Positions 9,407 to 17,492 of a DNA stretch of 64,000 nt are shown in pieces (position 1 is the stretch's first letter; every line of letters begins with the position of its first letter). This stretch comes from Blastocatellia bacterium. GTDB lineage: Bacteria > Acidobacteriota > Blastocatellia > UBA7656. The notes under the pieces are model-generated. The model worked only from the letters and a program-made list of their open reading frames with translations. It was not told the DNA's origin and searched no databases. The translations under genes were made by a program, and so were the position numbers. The stretch spans positions 170,152 to 234,151 of the forward strand of contig DATENM010000055.1 of the NCBI GenBank assembly GCA_035275065.1. The letters are read 5' to 3'.

Positions 9407-9425
9407 GATGATTAATGTTTGGCCC

Positions 9426-9461
9426 GCTCATCTCTACCCCGTGAGGTGGGGCAGAGTGAGC
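9426..9461 (-). repeat. strong intra-operon RNA hairpin
   Basis: GCTCA-T-CTCTaCCCC / GGGGcAGAG-TGAGC forms a stem of about 13 bp with a 7-nt loop. It sits between the 164-residue structural gene and the 62-residue gene. There is no T-run after it on either strand, so a simple terminator is unlikely; an RNA processing or stabilising element is possible. Confidence 0.5.
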
Positions 9462-9472
9462 AGACCGTTGCT

Positions 9473-9967
9473 TTAGATGGCTTCCATTCCTGGAAGGAAA
9501 GCAAAGGGAGTGTTGATGTAGACTGCGTTCGGGACAACGGTAGCATCGTCAAGGTCAGTCGTGCCGCCAACAAAGTCTCCTGTGCCGGTCGGGTTGACGA
9601 TAACAAAGCCGATGACTGCTTGACCGCTTGAAACGGTCGGGAACACCACGCCCGCTAAGGTTGTGGCTTGTGTGCCTGCCGTAGCACTGACTGTGCCTGA
9701 GCTATCAATCGTCAAGACATAGACATTGAACTTGGCATTGGTGATAGTTCCTGAGATGACGATTTCTGCGGTGGTCTTTTTTGCCAGTACCCCTTCCACA
9801 TAAGCGTAGGTGGTGTTGGCAATCTTAACCTTGGGTTTACTCGAAGAGCCGATGACTAACCCGGCTGAGTTCAAACAAATCGAAGAGAGGGGCCGTTGCA
9901 GCTTGTCCAAAAGCGCCTCAAACTCTGCAAGGCTATTGGGGAACTTGATTGATCGTGTTCGTGACAT
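9473..9967 (-). CDS. phage structural protein, probable decoration or head protein
   Basis: The 164-residue protein directly follows the major capsid gene. It starts with a charged helix (EFEALLDKLQRPLSS) and continues as a Thr/Val/Gly-rich beta region (residues 50-155), as in capsid decoration or stabilising proteins. No enzyme motif is seen. Position after the capsid gene is the main evidence for the role. Confidence 0.65.
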   Translation of the reverse strand: MSRTRSIKFPNSLAEFEALLDKLQRPLSSICLNSAGLVIGSSSKPKVKIANTTYAYVEGVLAKKTTAEIVISGTITNAKFNVYVLTIDSSGTVSATAGTQATTLAGVVFPTVSSGQAVIGFVIVNPTGTGDFVGGTTDLDDATVVPNAVYINTPFAFLPGMEAI

Positions 9968-9983
9968 AGTTTTTAGAAGTAGC

Positions 9984-10009
9984 CCTGCCCCTCATTGCTG
10001 AAGGGCAGG
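9984..10009 (-). terminator. hairpin after the major capsid gene
   Basis: CCTGCCC / GGGCAGG can pair with a 12-nt loop directly after the capsid gene stop (10019). It is followed by only a weak T-rich stretch. It may be a partial terminator that raises capsid mRNA over downstream genes. Confidence 0.4.
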
Positions 10010-10018
10010 ATTAATTAC

Positions 10019-11122
10019 TTAGGCGAACTTCACGAAAGCGTGAACGCCGAACTTGCGACGATCATCAGCTACTTTCGCGTCGTACACGAACAAGTCCTTA
10101 TAGGCAGTTCCGAAGTTACCGATCAGGTCTTCCTCCATTCCAACTTCCAATGCTTTGTCAGCAAAGGTCAGGAACGACCGATGGCCTCCAAGAATGTGAT
10201 AGCCATTGGTGTTGTCTCCGGTCAGACGGTTGCTCTTGATGATTTTGAATCCTTCAAGAGTTCCCATGTAGCCCTTAACAACCAAGTCTTGGAAGGCAGG
10301 CTCGACGGCGAGCTTGATACCAGTGTCTTTTGCCATCGTAGTCCAGGCAGCCGGAGGAATAACTAAGAAGCGGTCTTCCTCTGGGACTTCAGCCTCATCA
10401 AGATACTGCTTGAGAGCTAAAGTCATCGTCAGGAATGACGGGTTAGAGCCACCGTTATCAACGGTCTTCACCGTATTAGACTGGATGGTGTAGGAAGCAC
10501 CAGCGCCGATTGCGCCACCAGTGTAGGCAGAGGTCAAGTCATCACTGTCATCCTCAATGACAATAGCCGTTGAAGACGAATAGGATTTTACGCGATACCA
10601 GACAGAGTGGCCGGTAGCCTTGAACGGCTTGCCAACCATACCAGAGGTAAAGGTGGTGCCTGAGCCGGTGACTGCGCCGGTCGTGACATCAACCGTTACC
10701 GTACCAGTCGTGTAGTCAGTGCCGTACCAGTTACCGGAAGCCACATCAGCGTAGAAACCCAAGAGGAACGTCATAATGTTCTTCCTGCGCTCGCTGGCAG
10801 TCTGTTCTAAGACAGTGCCTTTTGGATTCTTAATGTAGCTGGCCCACCTATCAATGGTCTTTTCCTTCCAATAGAAGGATTTCTTTTGGGCGATGCGGAA
10901 TACGGTGTTTACTTCCGTCAGGTCATCAGCCGTGAGATTAGAACCGCTGTAGTCCTTTTCTGAAATCTTGTTCAGTGCCAAAATATTCAAAACAGAACCA
11001 ACGGCATTAATCTCACCCTCGTAGTCGCGGTTTACGATTTCATCAATCGGGGCGTTTTCGTAGATTTTCTTGATAAGCTTCTGCGAAAAGCCTTCCGCAA
11101 CCTTAGTTGCATATGCACTCAT
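10019..11122 (-). CDS. major capsid protein (HK97 fold with inserted beta domain)
   Basis: The 367-residue protein has the N-arm and E-loop-like N-terminus, then a Gly/Thr-rich inserted beta domain (about residues 133-215, with GAVTGSGTTFTS and SVWYRVKSYSSST). The HK97-type P-domain continues with LKQYLDEAEVPEEDRFLVIPP and ends with FVYDAKVADDRRKFGVHAFVKFA. DRFLVIPPAA is a common capsid block. The gene directly follows the scaffold gene and precedes small decoration-like genes, the usual order. Confidence 0.85.
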   Translation of the reverse strand: MSAYATKVAEGFSQKLIKKIYENAPIDEIVNRDYEGEINAVGSVLNILALNKISEKDYSGSNLTADDLTEVNTVFRIAQKKSFYWKEKTIDRWASYIKNPKGTVLEQTASERRKNIMTFLLGFYADVASGNWYGTDYTTGTVTVDVTTGAVTGSGTTFTSGMVGKPFKATGHSVWYRVKSYSSSTAIVIEDDSDDLTSAYTGGAIGAGASYTIQSNTVKTVDNGGSNPSFLTMTLALKQYLDEAEVPEEDRFLVIPPAAWTTMAKDTGIKLAVEPAFQDLVVKGYMGTLEGFKIIKSNRLTGDNTNGYHILGGHRSFLTFADKALEVGMEEDLIGNFGTAYKDLFVYDAKVADDRRKFGVHAFVKFA

Positions 11123-11152
11123 TTAATGTTTTTTAGTATTGCCAACCGCGAG

Positions 11153-11854
11153 CTATTCAATCTCTTCGATAAGTCCAGCATCCAGAAGTTCCTTATACCG
11201 CTTGTAATCGGTTTTCCTGATGACGATAGACTCTTCTATTGAGACTTTCTTTGGTTTTACAGACTCTTTCGGGCCACCTGTGCCAGTGTTTAATACTTGG
11301 CGCGGTGTGTTCTTGGAAGTTGGGGTAGAAGACTTGTGAAGGAATGCATCTACGAGAACTTCAACGGGTGCGCCCCGGTGCGTAGGCTTAGAAGCGAACT
11401 CCTTGAACTCGCGCTCCTTCCCTGAAAGATCAGGGTTGGCGCTGATTGCGAACTCAAGAGAATTGTTCCACTTCTCATCCTCATCTCGCTTCTGCTGTGC
11501 TGCAAGGGCAAGATCAGCTTTCCTTTCGGAAATGAGTTGCCTTCTTGATATATCCTTTTCAATCTCGCTCATAAACTCCCAAGACGGGAATGCTGCCTTC
11601 AGTTCTGTCTCGGTTGGTTGATTTGTCAATTCCCTGCGAGATTCTCTTTCCTTAAGCTTGGCTTGAAGGATTTGATTCTCCCTGGTGGATTCAGAGAACT
11701 TTGCTTTGTAGTCAATTCCTTCATCGGGATTTGGCTCTTGGGGCTGGTTTGCTGGCTCCTGCGGGGTTTCCGGTGTCTCGCCACCATTGAGGTTTAAAGT
11801 GTCCTCTTGCACTTCTTCCGTCACCTCTTGGGTGGTTTGGATTTCTTTTTCCAT
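11153..11854 (-). CDS. capsid scaffolding protein
   Basis: The 233-residue acidic protein has a low-complexity Glu/Pro/Thr-rich N-terminus (residues 1-48), a coiled-coil (YKAKFSESTRENQILQAKLK) and a basic C-terminal part. This composition and its place between portal-associated genes and the major capsid gene are characteristic of scaffold proteins, which direct procapsid assembly and leave before maturation. No protease motif is seen. Confidence 0.8.
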   Translation of the reverse strand: MEKEIQTTQEVTEEVQEDTLNLNGGETPETPQEPANQPQEPNPDEGIDYKAKFSESTRENQILQAKLKERESRRELTNQPTETELKAAFPSWEFMSEIEKDISRRQLISERKADLALAAQQKRDEDEKWNNSLEFAISANPDLSGKEREFKEFASKPTHRGAPVEVLVDAFLHKSSTPTSKNTPRQVLNTGTGGPKESVKPKKVSIEESIVIRKTDYKRYKELLDAGLIEEIE

Positions 11855-11903
11855 CTAAGTTGTACCCGTCCCATTTAAGGGGTTTGGGTGGTTGATTAAC
11901 GAC

Positions 11904-12200
11904 TTAACTTTGATTCTCTGCCTGCTTCTCTTGGATAGCCGTAATGAGTGTCGGCTTGTTGCTGTACTGTGCCGGGTTTAAACCAAGCTCAGTTGCAAGC
12001 GCATCAAGCTTTTCTCGATTCAGCTTATTGAGGTCAACTGCTTTATCCTCCAGCTCGGCCAGAAACTCCTTGTATACAGCCCGCTGCTCCTCGCTCAGAT
12101 AAGACCTGCGCGCTCTCAGAAACTCGATCTCTGATTCGGTGAGTGACACTGGCTCTTTGGCGACGATTTCAGCTAAAACCTTTTGTGATTGTTCGTCCAT
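11904..12200 (-). CDS. small phage protein with HeH/SAP-like motif
   Basis: The 98-residue acidic helical protein ends with LNREKLDALATELGLNPAQY followed by NKPTLITAIQEKQ. This is the two-helix pattern of HeH/Rho-N/SAP-like DNA-binding motifs often seen in small phage head-operon proteins. Its role is unknown. Confidence 0.65.
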   Translation of the reverse strand: MDEQSQKVLAEIVAKEPVSLTESEIEFLRARRSYLSEEQRAVYKEFLAELEDKAVDLNKLNREKLDALATELGLNPAQYSNKPTLITAIQEKQAENQS

Positions 12201-12226
12201 AAAATGAATAAATGATTTGACGACCT

Positions 12227-12541
12227 TTACAGATTGTATTTTTGCTTCAACTGGCCTTCTAACGCTTTGCGCTCCTTTTCAGGGGCGGTTAGAAAGTCAG
12301 TGAGCATTTGAAGTATCCGGGCATAGGCTTTGTAGTAGAGTTCTTTCTTGTCGCTGTTTTCCCAGTGGCGCAGCTCCTCGTTTGCTCGTGCAAGCTCAAT
12401 AGGTAAGAATTTCTTGAGGTCATCAATAGTAAAGTCAGGCTTGTTCAAAATCTCGGCCCACTGCAAATATACCTGCCTCTCTTGTTCTTTAAGCTCGCTG
12501 TAGTCTTTGACGCCCAGCCGTTCGAGAATCTGTTTAAGCAT
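12227..12541 (-). CDS. small helical phage protein
   Basis: The 104-residue all-helical protein starts MLKQILERLGVKDYSELKEQ. It overlaps the portal gene's stop by 8 nt, so translation is probably coupled. It is rich in Leu, Lys and Glu. No function is recognised. Confidence 0.65.
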   Translation of the reverse strand: MLKQILERLGVKDYSELKEQERQVYLQWAEILNKPDFTIDDLKKFLPIELARANEELRHWENSDKKELYYKAYARILQMLTDFLTAPEKERKALEGQLKQKYNL

Positions 12542-14264
12542 TGATTTGAGTAGGTGGGGTTAATATCTGATCGAGCGTTACTCCTTGAGGGGCAGGCAAA
12601 GCGGGCATACCCTGTCCTGGTAATCCCTGCCCTGGCATACCGGGCATTTGCTGCATCATACCCACTTGCTGCTTCTCAAACTCCATCACTTCCTTTGTCT
12701 CGTCAGGTGAAAGACCCATCCAATCAAGAATCTTCTTCTGGTAGATTTCTCGAAGAGGTTGGTTCGTCGGGAACTCAGTTACTCCAATCTTCATCTTCTG
12801 AATAGAATCAATCGAATCCTGCTCTTTCTCGGCCAAGGTAGTAACTCTGGTCTTGTAGCCTGACTTCGATTTCCAATCCTCTGGCTTTAGCTCTTTGGCA
12901 AAGTAGTTACCATTGACTGATTTCTTGTAAAGCTTTACCGCATCAAGCTTGTCCGGGTTGGCTTCGACGATCATTACAAACTTATCTCCAAGGTCTTTCC
13001 ATACCTGCCGGTAGAACTTGGACATTGAAGTAATACGCTTCTGAGCTTTGGCATCCAACAGCTTCACCTCGCCCAAAGTTACCTGCCCCTCTGGGGATTC
13101 GCCTTTCTCAATTGCGGTGGCAGCAGTCGAGCGTTCTACCATCCCGATAAGGAACTGCATTTCGTCTAGTGATTCGGAAAGGTCTGGAACCTCTACGCGC
13201 TTTAATACCTTCTGAATATCTCCGTCTTTGCCTGCTGGAATAGGATACCAGCCAAAGGGTGCAGGCTGGTAGGTAGTCGGGTTGAAACCTTCAATCGAAG
13301 AGTTGTAGAAGTTCATCCCGAAATTTCTCAAGGTCCTATTCTCTACAAGCTGGGAGAGCCATACGTTCAAAACTTGATTCGGGACTCTGGCCACATCAGC
13401 CCAGCCATCGCTCCAGAAGTCGGTGCGCTCAATATCATCCGCCCAGGTGACGAAGGGATAGAAGTTGATGTTCATCACCTCTTTCAAAGGCTTTTGCATA
13501 AGAACCTGGCCTTCAGCCGTGACACAGAGAATGATCTTATCTTCCTTGGCTTCCTCGTCCCAAACCTTCACATAATGCTCGTTCAATTCAACATAGGTTT
13601 CGCCAAGGATAGGGTTATTGGCATCAGGGACTCCCATGTCAGACATTCGCTGGTTCTTGTCCTGCATTATGCGGGTGTTCTCCTCGTTCTTGATAAGCCC
13701 TGCGTTGGTGGCAAAGAACTCCTTGAGCTTTGTGATTGCCTCCTGGTCATACATCGGGTTCTGGGCCACATCCGAGAGGGCGCTGAAGATGCCTGTATGG
13801 ATTACGCGGCGGGCTGTCTCAATATCTGAAGGGTCTATGTAGCGATCTACCAGCACATCCTGCGGGTCTAAAACTTCAACGTAGAACTGACCGTTGACGA
13901 TATTCAGCTTTATGAAGCTGCGGCCATAGAGAAGCACCTGTTTCTTATCTATGATGTCCTTGATCTCAAGCTTATTCATATCGAATACCCATTTCCAGTA
14001 TTCATTCATGAAAAGCTCTTTCTGCTTATCGTTGTCCAGATTCTCGTAGTAGTTGTCCGGGGGATCATCAATGCCTGAAAGAATCGTCCTCATGGACTCC
14101 TTCATCAGAGGAACATTGACAGACTGGCGCTGGGTCAATCTGTTCACAATCACAGTGTCGCGGTAGAGGGTGTAGTTATCCGTCCATTGGGAATGGCGGC
14201 GCTCGCGGAACTTCCGGTCACTTTCCAGATTCGTTTGTAATGTGTCGTAGGATAGGGGTTGCAT
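12534..14264 (-). CDS. portal protein
   Basis: The 576-residue protein has features of podoviral portal proteins: an N-terminal helical wing, the block VEVLDPQDVLVDRYIDP (dodecamer stem strand), WADDIERTDFWSDGWADVARVPNQ, and FLIGMVERSTAATAIEKGE before the long C-terminal helix with QKRITSMSKFYRQVW. The C-terminus is Gly/Met/Pro/Gln rich (about residues 535-560). It forms the DNA-entry dodecamer. The ATG lies 8 nt beyond a terminator-like hairpin and has no clear Shine-Dalgarno sequence. TerL is separated from it by an inserted membrane-protein gene. Confidence 0.88.
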   Translation of the reverse strand: MQPLSYDTLQTNLESDRKFRERRHSQWTDNYTLYRDTVIVNRLTQRQSVNVPLMKESMRTILSGIDDPPDNYYENLDNDKQKELFMNEYWKWVFDMNKLEIKDIIDKKQVLLYGRSFIKLNIVNGQFYVEVLDPQDVLVDRYIDPSDIETARRVIHTGIFSALSDVAQNPMYDQEAITKLKEFFATNAGLIKNEENTRIMQDKNQRMSDMGVPDANNPILGETYVELNEHYVKVWDEEAKEDKIILCVTAEGQVLMQKPLKEVMNINFYPFVTWADDIERTDFWSDGWADVARVPNQVLNVWLSQLVENRTLRNFGMNFYNSSIEGFNPTTYQPAPFGWYPIPAGKDGDIQKVLKRVEVPDLSESLDEMQFLIGMVERSTAATAIEKGESPEGQVTLGEVKLLDAKAQKRITSMSKFYRQVWKDLGDKFVMIVEANPDKLDAVKLYKKSVNGNYFAKELKPEDWKSKSGYKTRVTTLAEKEQDSIDSIQKMKIGVTEFPTNQPLREIYQKKILDWMGLSPDETKEVMEFEKQQVGMMQQMPGMPGQGLPGQGMPALPAPQGVTLDQILTPPTQINA

Positions 14265-14308
14265 GAAAGAAAAACGGCCCGTAGCCCTTTGCAGAGCTAT
14301 GAGCCGTT
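14265..14308 (-). terminator. terminator/attenuator in the portal leader
   Basis: On the minus strand AACGGC...TAGCTC / GGGCTA...GCCGTT (arms within 14273-14308) forms a long hairpin followed by TTTTTCTTTC and then the portal ATG. The leader carries a second AACGGC at about 14354 that could pair with the same GCCGTT arm, so two exclusive folds are possible. Confidence 0.6.
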
Positions 14309-14368
14309 CGGTGTATGCCGTGTTCGTCTCGGATTCGCGGTTTGCCCGCGCCGTTTGATTACATCATA

Positions 14369-14377
14369 AGTATATCA
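14369..14377 (-). promoter_or_regulatory. extended -10 promoter for the portal leader
   Basis: On the minus strand TGATATACT matches the extended -10 consensus TGnTATAAT at five of the six core positions plus TG. Transcription would start near 14362 and give a leader of about 100 nt before the portal ATG. No good -35 is seen. Confidence 0.4.
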
Positions 14378-14396
14378 AATTGCATTTTTTAGAGGC

Positions 14397-14405
14397 TGTG
14401 GATAA
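14397..14405 (-). promoter_or_regulatory. DnaA box TTATCCACA
   Basis: Perfect 9-mer on the minus strand, 16 nt past the stop of the 204-residue membrane protein gene. Confidence 0.6.
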
Positions 14406-14421
14406 CTATGCGGATAATGGC

Positions 14422-15036
14422 CTATAGTATCTTTGGAGGAAGCCATACCAACTGACCATTCTTATTACCTATTCCTTGGAACCTGAACTTGCGTTCCTGA
14501 TACCAAGGCATCCACTCCGGCCTATATTTAATAGTGATCTCAACTGTAGCACTGGTAACTGGGTCCTTGAATAGAAGCCTTGGGAGGGGGAACGTGATAG
14601 ATCGCTTCTCATTCGAGTTCAGCGTTTCAGCTATATGGTTTGGTCCAGGGCTAATATCCAAACTACCCAAACCAGCTACTTTATTAGGATCGTCGGAAGG
14701 TATTTTCTTCTGAATATCATCATTGAACACATAAGGCTCTATGTCCTTAAGGGAGGTAGAAACTATAACTTCGTGTAAGGGCAGGTAGCTATCGTTACTC
14801 AAAACGAACGAGATGACTTGGGGATCTGGAAAGGTGGTATCTGGGGAAACAGAAACCTTTGGTGTAAAATTGTAAATGGTTCCTACTATCGTCATCAAAA
14901 CTGAGATTGCTACAACAAGCGACCAAAGAAAACGGAAACGATCAAAATGCACCTTGAGATTACTTCTCAAGGATTTCGTTTCTGTTTTCTTATAAGTTCC
15001 TCCTGGTTTTCGTTTACGCCTGTTTTTCCTTTTCAT
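14422..15036 (-). CDS. single-pass membrane protein inserted between terL and portal
   Basis: The 204-residue protein has a very basic N-terminus (MKRKNRRKRKPGG), one transmembrane helix (about residues 34-56, LWSLVVAISVLMTIVGTIYNF) and an extracytoplasmic beta-rich domain of about 140 residues. Orientation by the positive-inside rule puts the C-terminal domain outside the membrane. Its layout is like the C-terminal part of the TIR protein at 24.8 kb (membrane helix plus beta domain). It interrupts the usual TerL-portal order and is followed by its own promoter/terminator cassette, so a moron gene is likely. Confidence 0.6.
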   Translation of the reverse strand: MKRKNRRKRKPGGTYKKTETKSLRSNLKVHFDRFRFLWSLVVAISVLMTIVGTIYNFTPKVSVSPDTTFPDPQVISFVLSNDSYLPLHEVIVSTSLKDIEPYVFNDDIQKKIPSDDPNKVAGLGSLDISPGPNHIAETLNSNEKRSITFPLPRLLFKDPVTSATVEITIKYRPEWMPWYQERKFRFQGIGNKNGQLVWLPPKIL

Positions 15037-15135
15037 AACACAAACAATCCAAGAGTAACCGCGAGACTATGCGAATCTGGCGTGACGAAGAGAAGCCGCC
15101 AGTTATGACCAAAACGTAATGTATCGCACCTAACT

Positions 15136-15297
15136 TTACTTACCAGGGGAGTCTCTTTTCAAGTAATCTACGGCTTGGAGCTCCAAGCGGAACTCCGTAG
15201 GGTCATTCTCCCCCTTCTTCTCGACAATCAACTTGTCGTGCGGTTGCATCTGCCGAATCTTCTTGAGGATAGCTTTCTCGTTCTCGGTGAGTTTCAT
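15136..15297 (-). CDS. small charged phage protein (53 aa)
   Basis: The ATG at 15297 overlaps the terL TGA by 4 nt (ATGA). The product starts MKLTENEKAILKKIRQMQPH and ends RDSPGK. The length, coupling and Lys/Glu-rich composition support a real gene. No function is recognised. Confidence 0.6.
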   Translation of the reverse strand: MKLTENEKAILKKIRQMQPHDKLIVEKKGENDPTEFRLELQAVDYLKRDSPGK

Positions 15298-16742
15298 ACT
15301 CCTATGTTTGGGTAGAATGGTTTGACTGCACCTGTATAAGCCTGGGCTGGTGCCTCTTCCTTCTTAGGTTTGTTGATCGTGGCAAGGATATAGCTCAAAG
15401 CGTCTATTGCGTGCTTGGCCTGTTTGCCCCACATTGGCTTTTGCTCGATACCCATATCGGTTTTGATTTCTTCCCAGCGTAGGTTCTCAATCTCTTTGAC
15501 CAAGAAATTGAACTCGTTACCTTCTTCGTCAAAGTCAACAAGCTTGCTGGAGATGAAAAGCTTTGGCTTGCCGGTAGCCTCCAAGATATGGCCTTGTTCC
15601 TCCATCAGCCGTGCGCGCCACTCGTCCCAGTTCTCCTTATTCGTACCTGGGGCTTTCTCAACCCCAGTAATAGAGATTCCAGCATCGTTCATCTGCTTTA
15701 TATCGCTGGCTTGGGCTGAGTCACCTATGCGGATCACCCGGCCAAGATTCTGCTCTTTGAGCCTGATGATTGCCTGAATCTGAGGATTGGTAAGCTGCTT
15801 CCGGTAGAAGCCATCAAATATCCACCAGTTGAACTCTCGATCTATACGAACCCACAGGCCAGCAGAGGGGGCAGAGAATCCGAAGTCTATTGCGAAGTAA
15901 GTATCTCCTGGGGGAAGCTCCTTGATGTCTACAACGTGAGTGCTGCGGCCAAACCAGCTACAGACGAGGCCAACCATCTTGACGAACTTCCCCTCACGTC
16001 TGACCTTCAAAGCTTGAGGCGTGAGTCCTCGGCCCATCTGAGCCTTCTGGTCTTCAGTGAGCCAAGGGTTATCATCCCAGCCTGCCTCAGAAACGAAGAT
16101 GTCGGGGTTGCTGGTATTCAGGTAGATGTCGTTATACACCCACGTCATACCCTTGATAGCGGTCATAGTAAGGATGATATGAAGCTGGACACCTGCCTCG
16201 GTGCGAACAAAGCACTCTTCCCAAATATCGTGCGGTGGCTCCTCATCAAACCAAATTAGAACCTTTCCTGCTCCCTGTGCCTTTTCTCTCCCCTGCTCAT
16301 AACTTTTGAAAGCGATCTTTGAAGTGCGACCATTGCCAGCATCTATGACAAGTTCCTTAATGATTCCTTTGCGAAGCCAAGTCTTATCTTTGATTCGGTG
16401 TTCTGGAATGTATTTGAGAAGCTTCTTTTGGGTGGTGTCTTTCTGTTCATCGAAAGAAGGGCAAAAGCTCCAGACTTCCCCTGGTTGAATCCACTCATGC
16501 TCTCCCAATAGAACCTTGGCGGTTTCCTGTGCGCCCCACTCAGTCTTACCTACACGGTTGCCCCAGAATAAGGCTCTGATAGCCTTTCGTACTCGGCTTA
16601 CCTCTTGCTGCTTGGGGTGCTGCTGGGCGTACTTAAGAGGGTTCTGGGCGATCCTCCTTTCCTTCTCGATAAGAGCCTTAGCCAGCTCTATTTTTTCTGT
16701 CCTTGATGAGTTCATCGAGTTGTTCGTCTGAGAGGTTTTCAA
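15294..16742 (-). CDS. terL: terminase large subunit
   Basis: The 482-residue packaging motor has Walker A GNRVGKT (residues 61-67), Walker B VLIWFDEEPP with the DEE at 166-168, a coupling motif LTMTA (191-195), and a C-terminal RNase H-like nuclease with AIDFGFS (Asp about 286), IGDSAQ and HAIDALSY. It cuts and pumps DNA into the procapsid through the portal. It overlaps TerS by 65 nt and the 53-residue gene by 4 nt. The overlap with terS may be shorter if the true start is the internal Met at residue 10. Confidence 0.92.
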   Translation of the reverse strand: MKTSQTNNSMNSSRTEKIELAKALIEKERRIAQNPLKYAQQHPKQQEVSRVRKAIRALFWGNRVGKTEWGAQETAKVLLGEHEWIQPGEVWSFCPSFDEQKDTTQKKLLKYIPEHRIKDKTWLRKGIIKELVIDAGNGRTSKIAFKSYEQGREKAQGAGKVLIWFDEEPPHDIWEECFVRTEAGVQLHIILTMTAIKGMTWVYNDIYLNTSNPDIFVSEAGWDDNPWLTEDQKAQMGRGLTPQALKVRREGKFVKMVGLVCSWFGRSTHVVDIKELPPGDTYFAIDFGFSAPSAGLWVRIDREFNWWIFDGFYRKQLTNPQIQAIIRLKEQNLGRVIRIGDSAQASDIKQMNDAGISITGVEKAPGTNKENWDEWRARLMEEQGHILEATGKPKLFISSKLVDFDEEGNEFNFLVKEIENLRWEEIKTDMGIEQKPMWGKQAKHAIDALSYILATINKPKKEEAPAQAYTGAVKPFYPNIGV

Positions 16743-17094
16743 GGCCAGTAATAACGTTATTAGGGCGCTCGGTAGCTTTACCGCTTAGAAGCTGAATGTT
16801 CTTGGTGAGAAGATCCACAACGTAGGCCGCATCTCTGGCGCTGGCTTTATCGAGCTTCTTGTCCGTGATAGCTTCTGCTGCTCTATCTCTGCGAGTCTGA
16901 AGCTTCTCGATGATCGGTTCAAGCTGCGGTCTGATGCCTGCCATTATGTTGCTCTGCTGGCGGGCTGATTCAGGAGAATAACCGGCCTCAAGCATCAACT
17001 CTTCAAGAGTTTTTGCAGGCCCGCTATTGCCTAAATTATCCGTAATCAGTCTAATGAGCTTTTTCTGATGCTCGGTTAGTTTTTTCTTTGCCAT
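16678..17094 (-). CDS. terS: terminase small subunit
   Basis: The 138-residue protein has an N-terminal HTH (LTEHQKKLIRLITDN, then TLEELMLEAGYSPESARQQ), a central helical oligomerisation region and a charged C-terminus. It is directly upstream of terL. TerS binds the packaging initiation site and stimulates TerL. Family assignment rests on the HTH pattern GYS/PESARQQ typical of small terminases and on position. Confidence 0.8.
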   Translation of the reverse strand: MAKKKLTEHQKKLIRLITDNLGNSGPAKTLEELMLEAGYSPESARQQSNIMAGIRPQLEPIIEKLQTRRDRAAEAITDKKLDKASARDAAYVVDLLTKNIQLLSGKATERPNNVITGLENLSDEQLDELIKDRKNRAG

Positions 17095-17212
17095 TAGAGG
17101 GATGTTGTTTTGATTTCTCGTGTCTGATCTCGGCCTTTAGTCTTTGCTTCTGGTTGGGTCTGAGAGGGGATTTCTTGGAAAGGAAAAACTTGTTGAGGTC
17201 GGACTTGGACAT
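17051..17212 (-). CDS. small basic phage protein (53 aa)
   Basis: I choose the ATG at 17212 because it shares one base with the upstream TGA (TGATG). A longer reading from 17266 would overlap the upstream gene. The product (MSKSDLNKFFLSKKSPLRPN and a Lys/Glu-rich tail) is very basic. It overlaps the terS start by 44 nt. Function unknown. Confidence 0.5.
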   Translation of the reverse strand: MSKSDLNKFFLSKKSPLRPNQKQRLKAEIRHEKSKQHPSNGKEKTNRASEKAH

Positions 17213-17394
17213 CAGTGCTTTACAACGAGGTTTACGACCATTTTCCACATAAACATAGGCATCCACCGGGGCCGGGGCTTGAAGGTGGATCGGATGAACT
17301 CTTGAGTAGCCATCTCCCTCGCGGCCTTCTCAATACGCGGCTCCATCTGCCTATTGATAGTTCTCCTGAAGAGACGTAGTTTTCGCTGGCTCAT
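17212..17394 (-). CDS. first gene of the late operon, small basic protein (60 aa)
   Basis: The ATG at 17394 lies about 12 nt downstream of the predicted transcription start of a strong extended -10 promoter. A GTG start at 17445 would put the promoter inside the gene, so I reject it. The product is Arg rich and ends KPRPRWMPMFMWKMVVNLVV, a pattern I associate with small late phage proteins. Function unknown. Confidence 0.55.
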   Translation of the reverse strand: MSQRKLRLFRRTINRQMEPRIEKAAREMATQEFIRSTFKPRPRWMPMFMWKMVVNLVVKH

Positions 17395-17412
17395 TGTGGG
17401 TGGTATACAGAA

Positions 17413-17418
17413 ATTATA
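17413..17418 (-). promoter_or_regulatory. late operon promoter, extended -10
   Basis: On the minus strand TGCTATAAT is a perfect extended -10 (TGnTATAAT). Transcription would start near 17406 and read terS, terL and the structural genes. A DnaA box lies 19 nt upstream of the hexamer. Confidence 0.6.
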
Positions 17419-17437
17419 GCAAATCTGGCTTTCGCTT

Positions 17438-17446
17438 TTATCCACA
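17438..17446 (+). promoter_or_regulatory. DnaA box TTATCCACA
   Basis: Perfect 9-mer just upstream of the late promoter, between the 301-residue cargo gene and the late operon. Confidence 0.6.
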
Positions 17447-17492
17447 GGCCCTAGGGGATAGGATGGCGCTTTGACTTTTAGGAGGAGGACAA

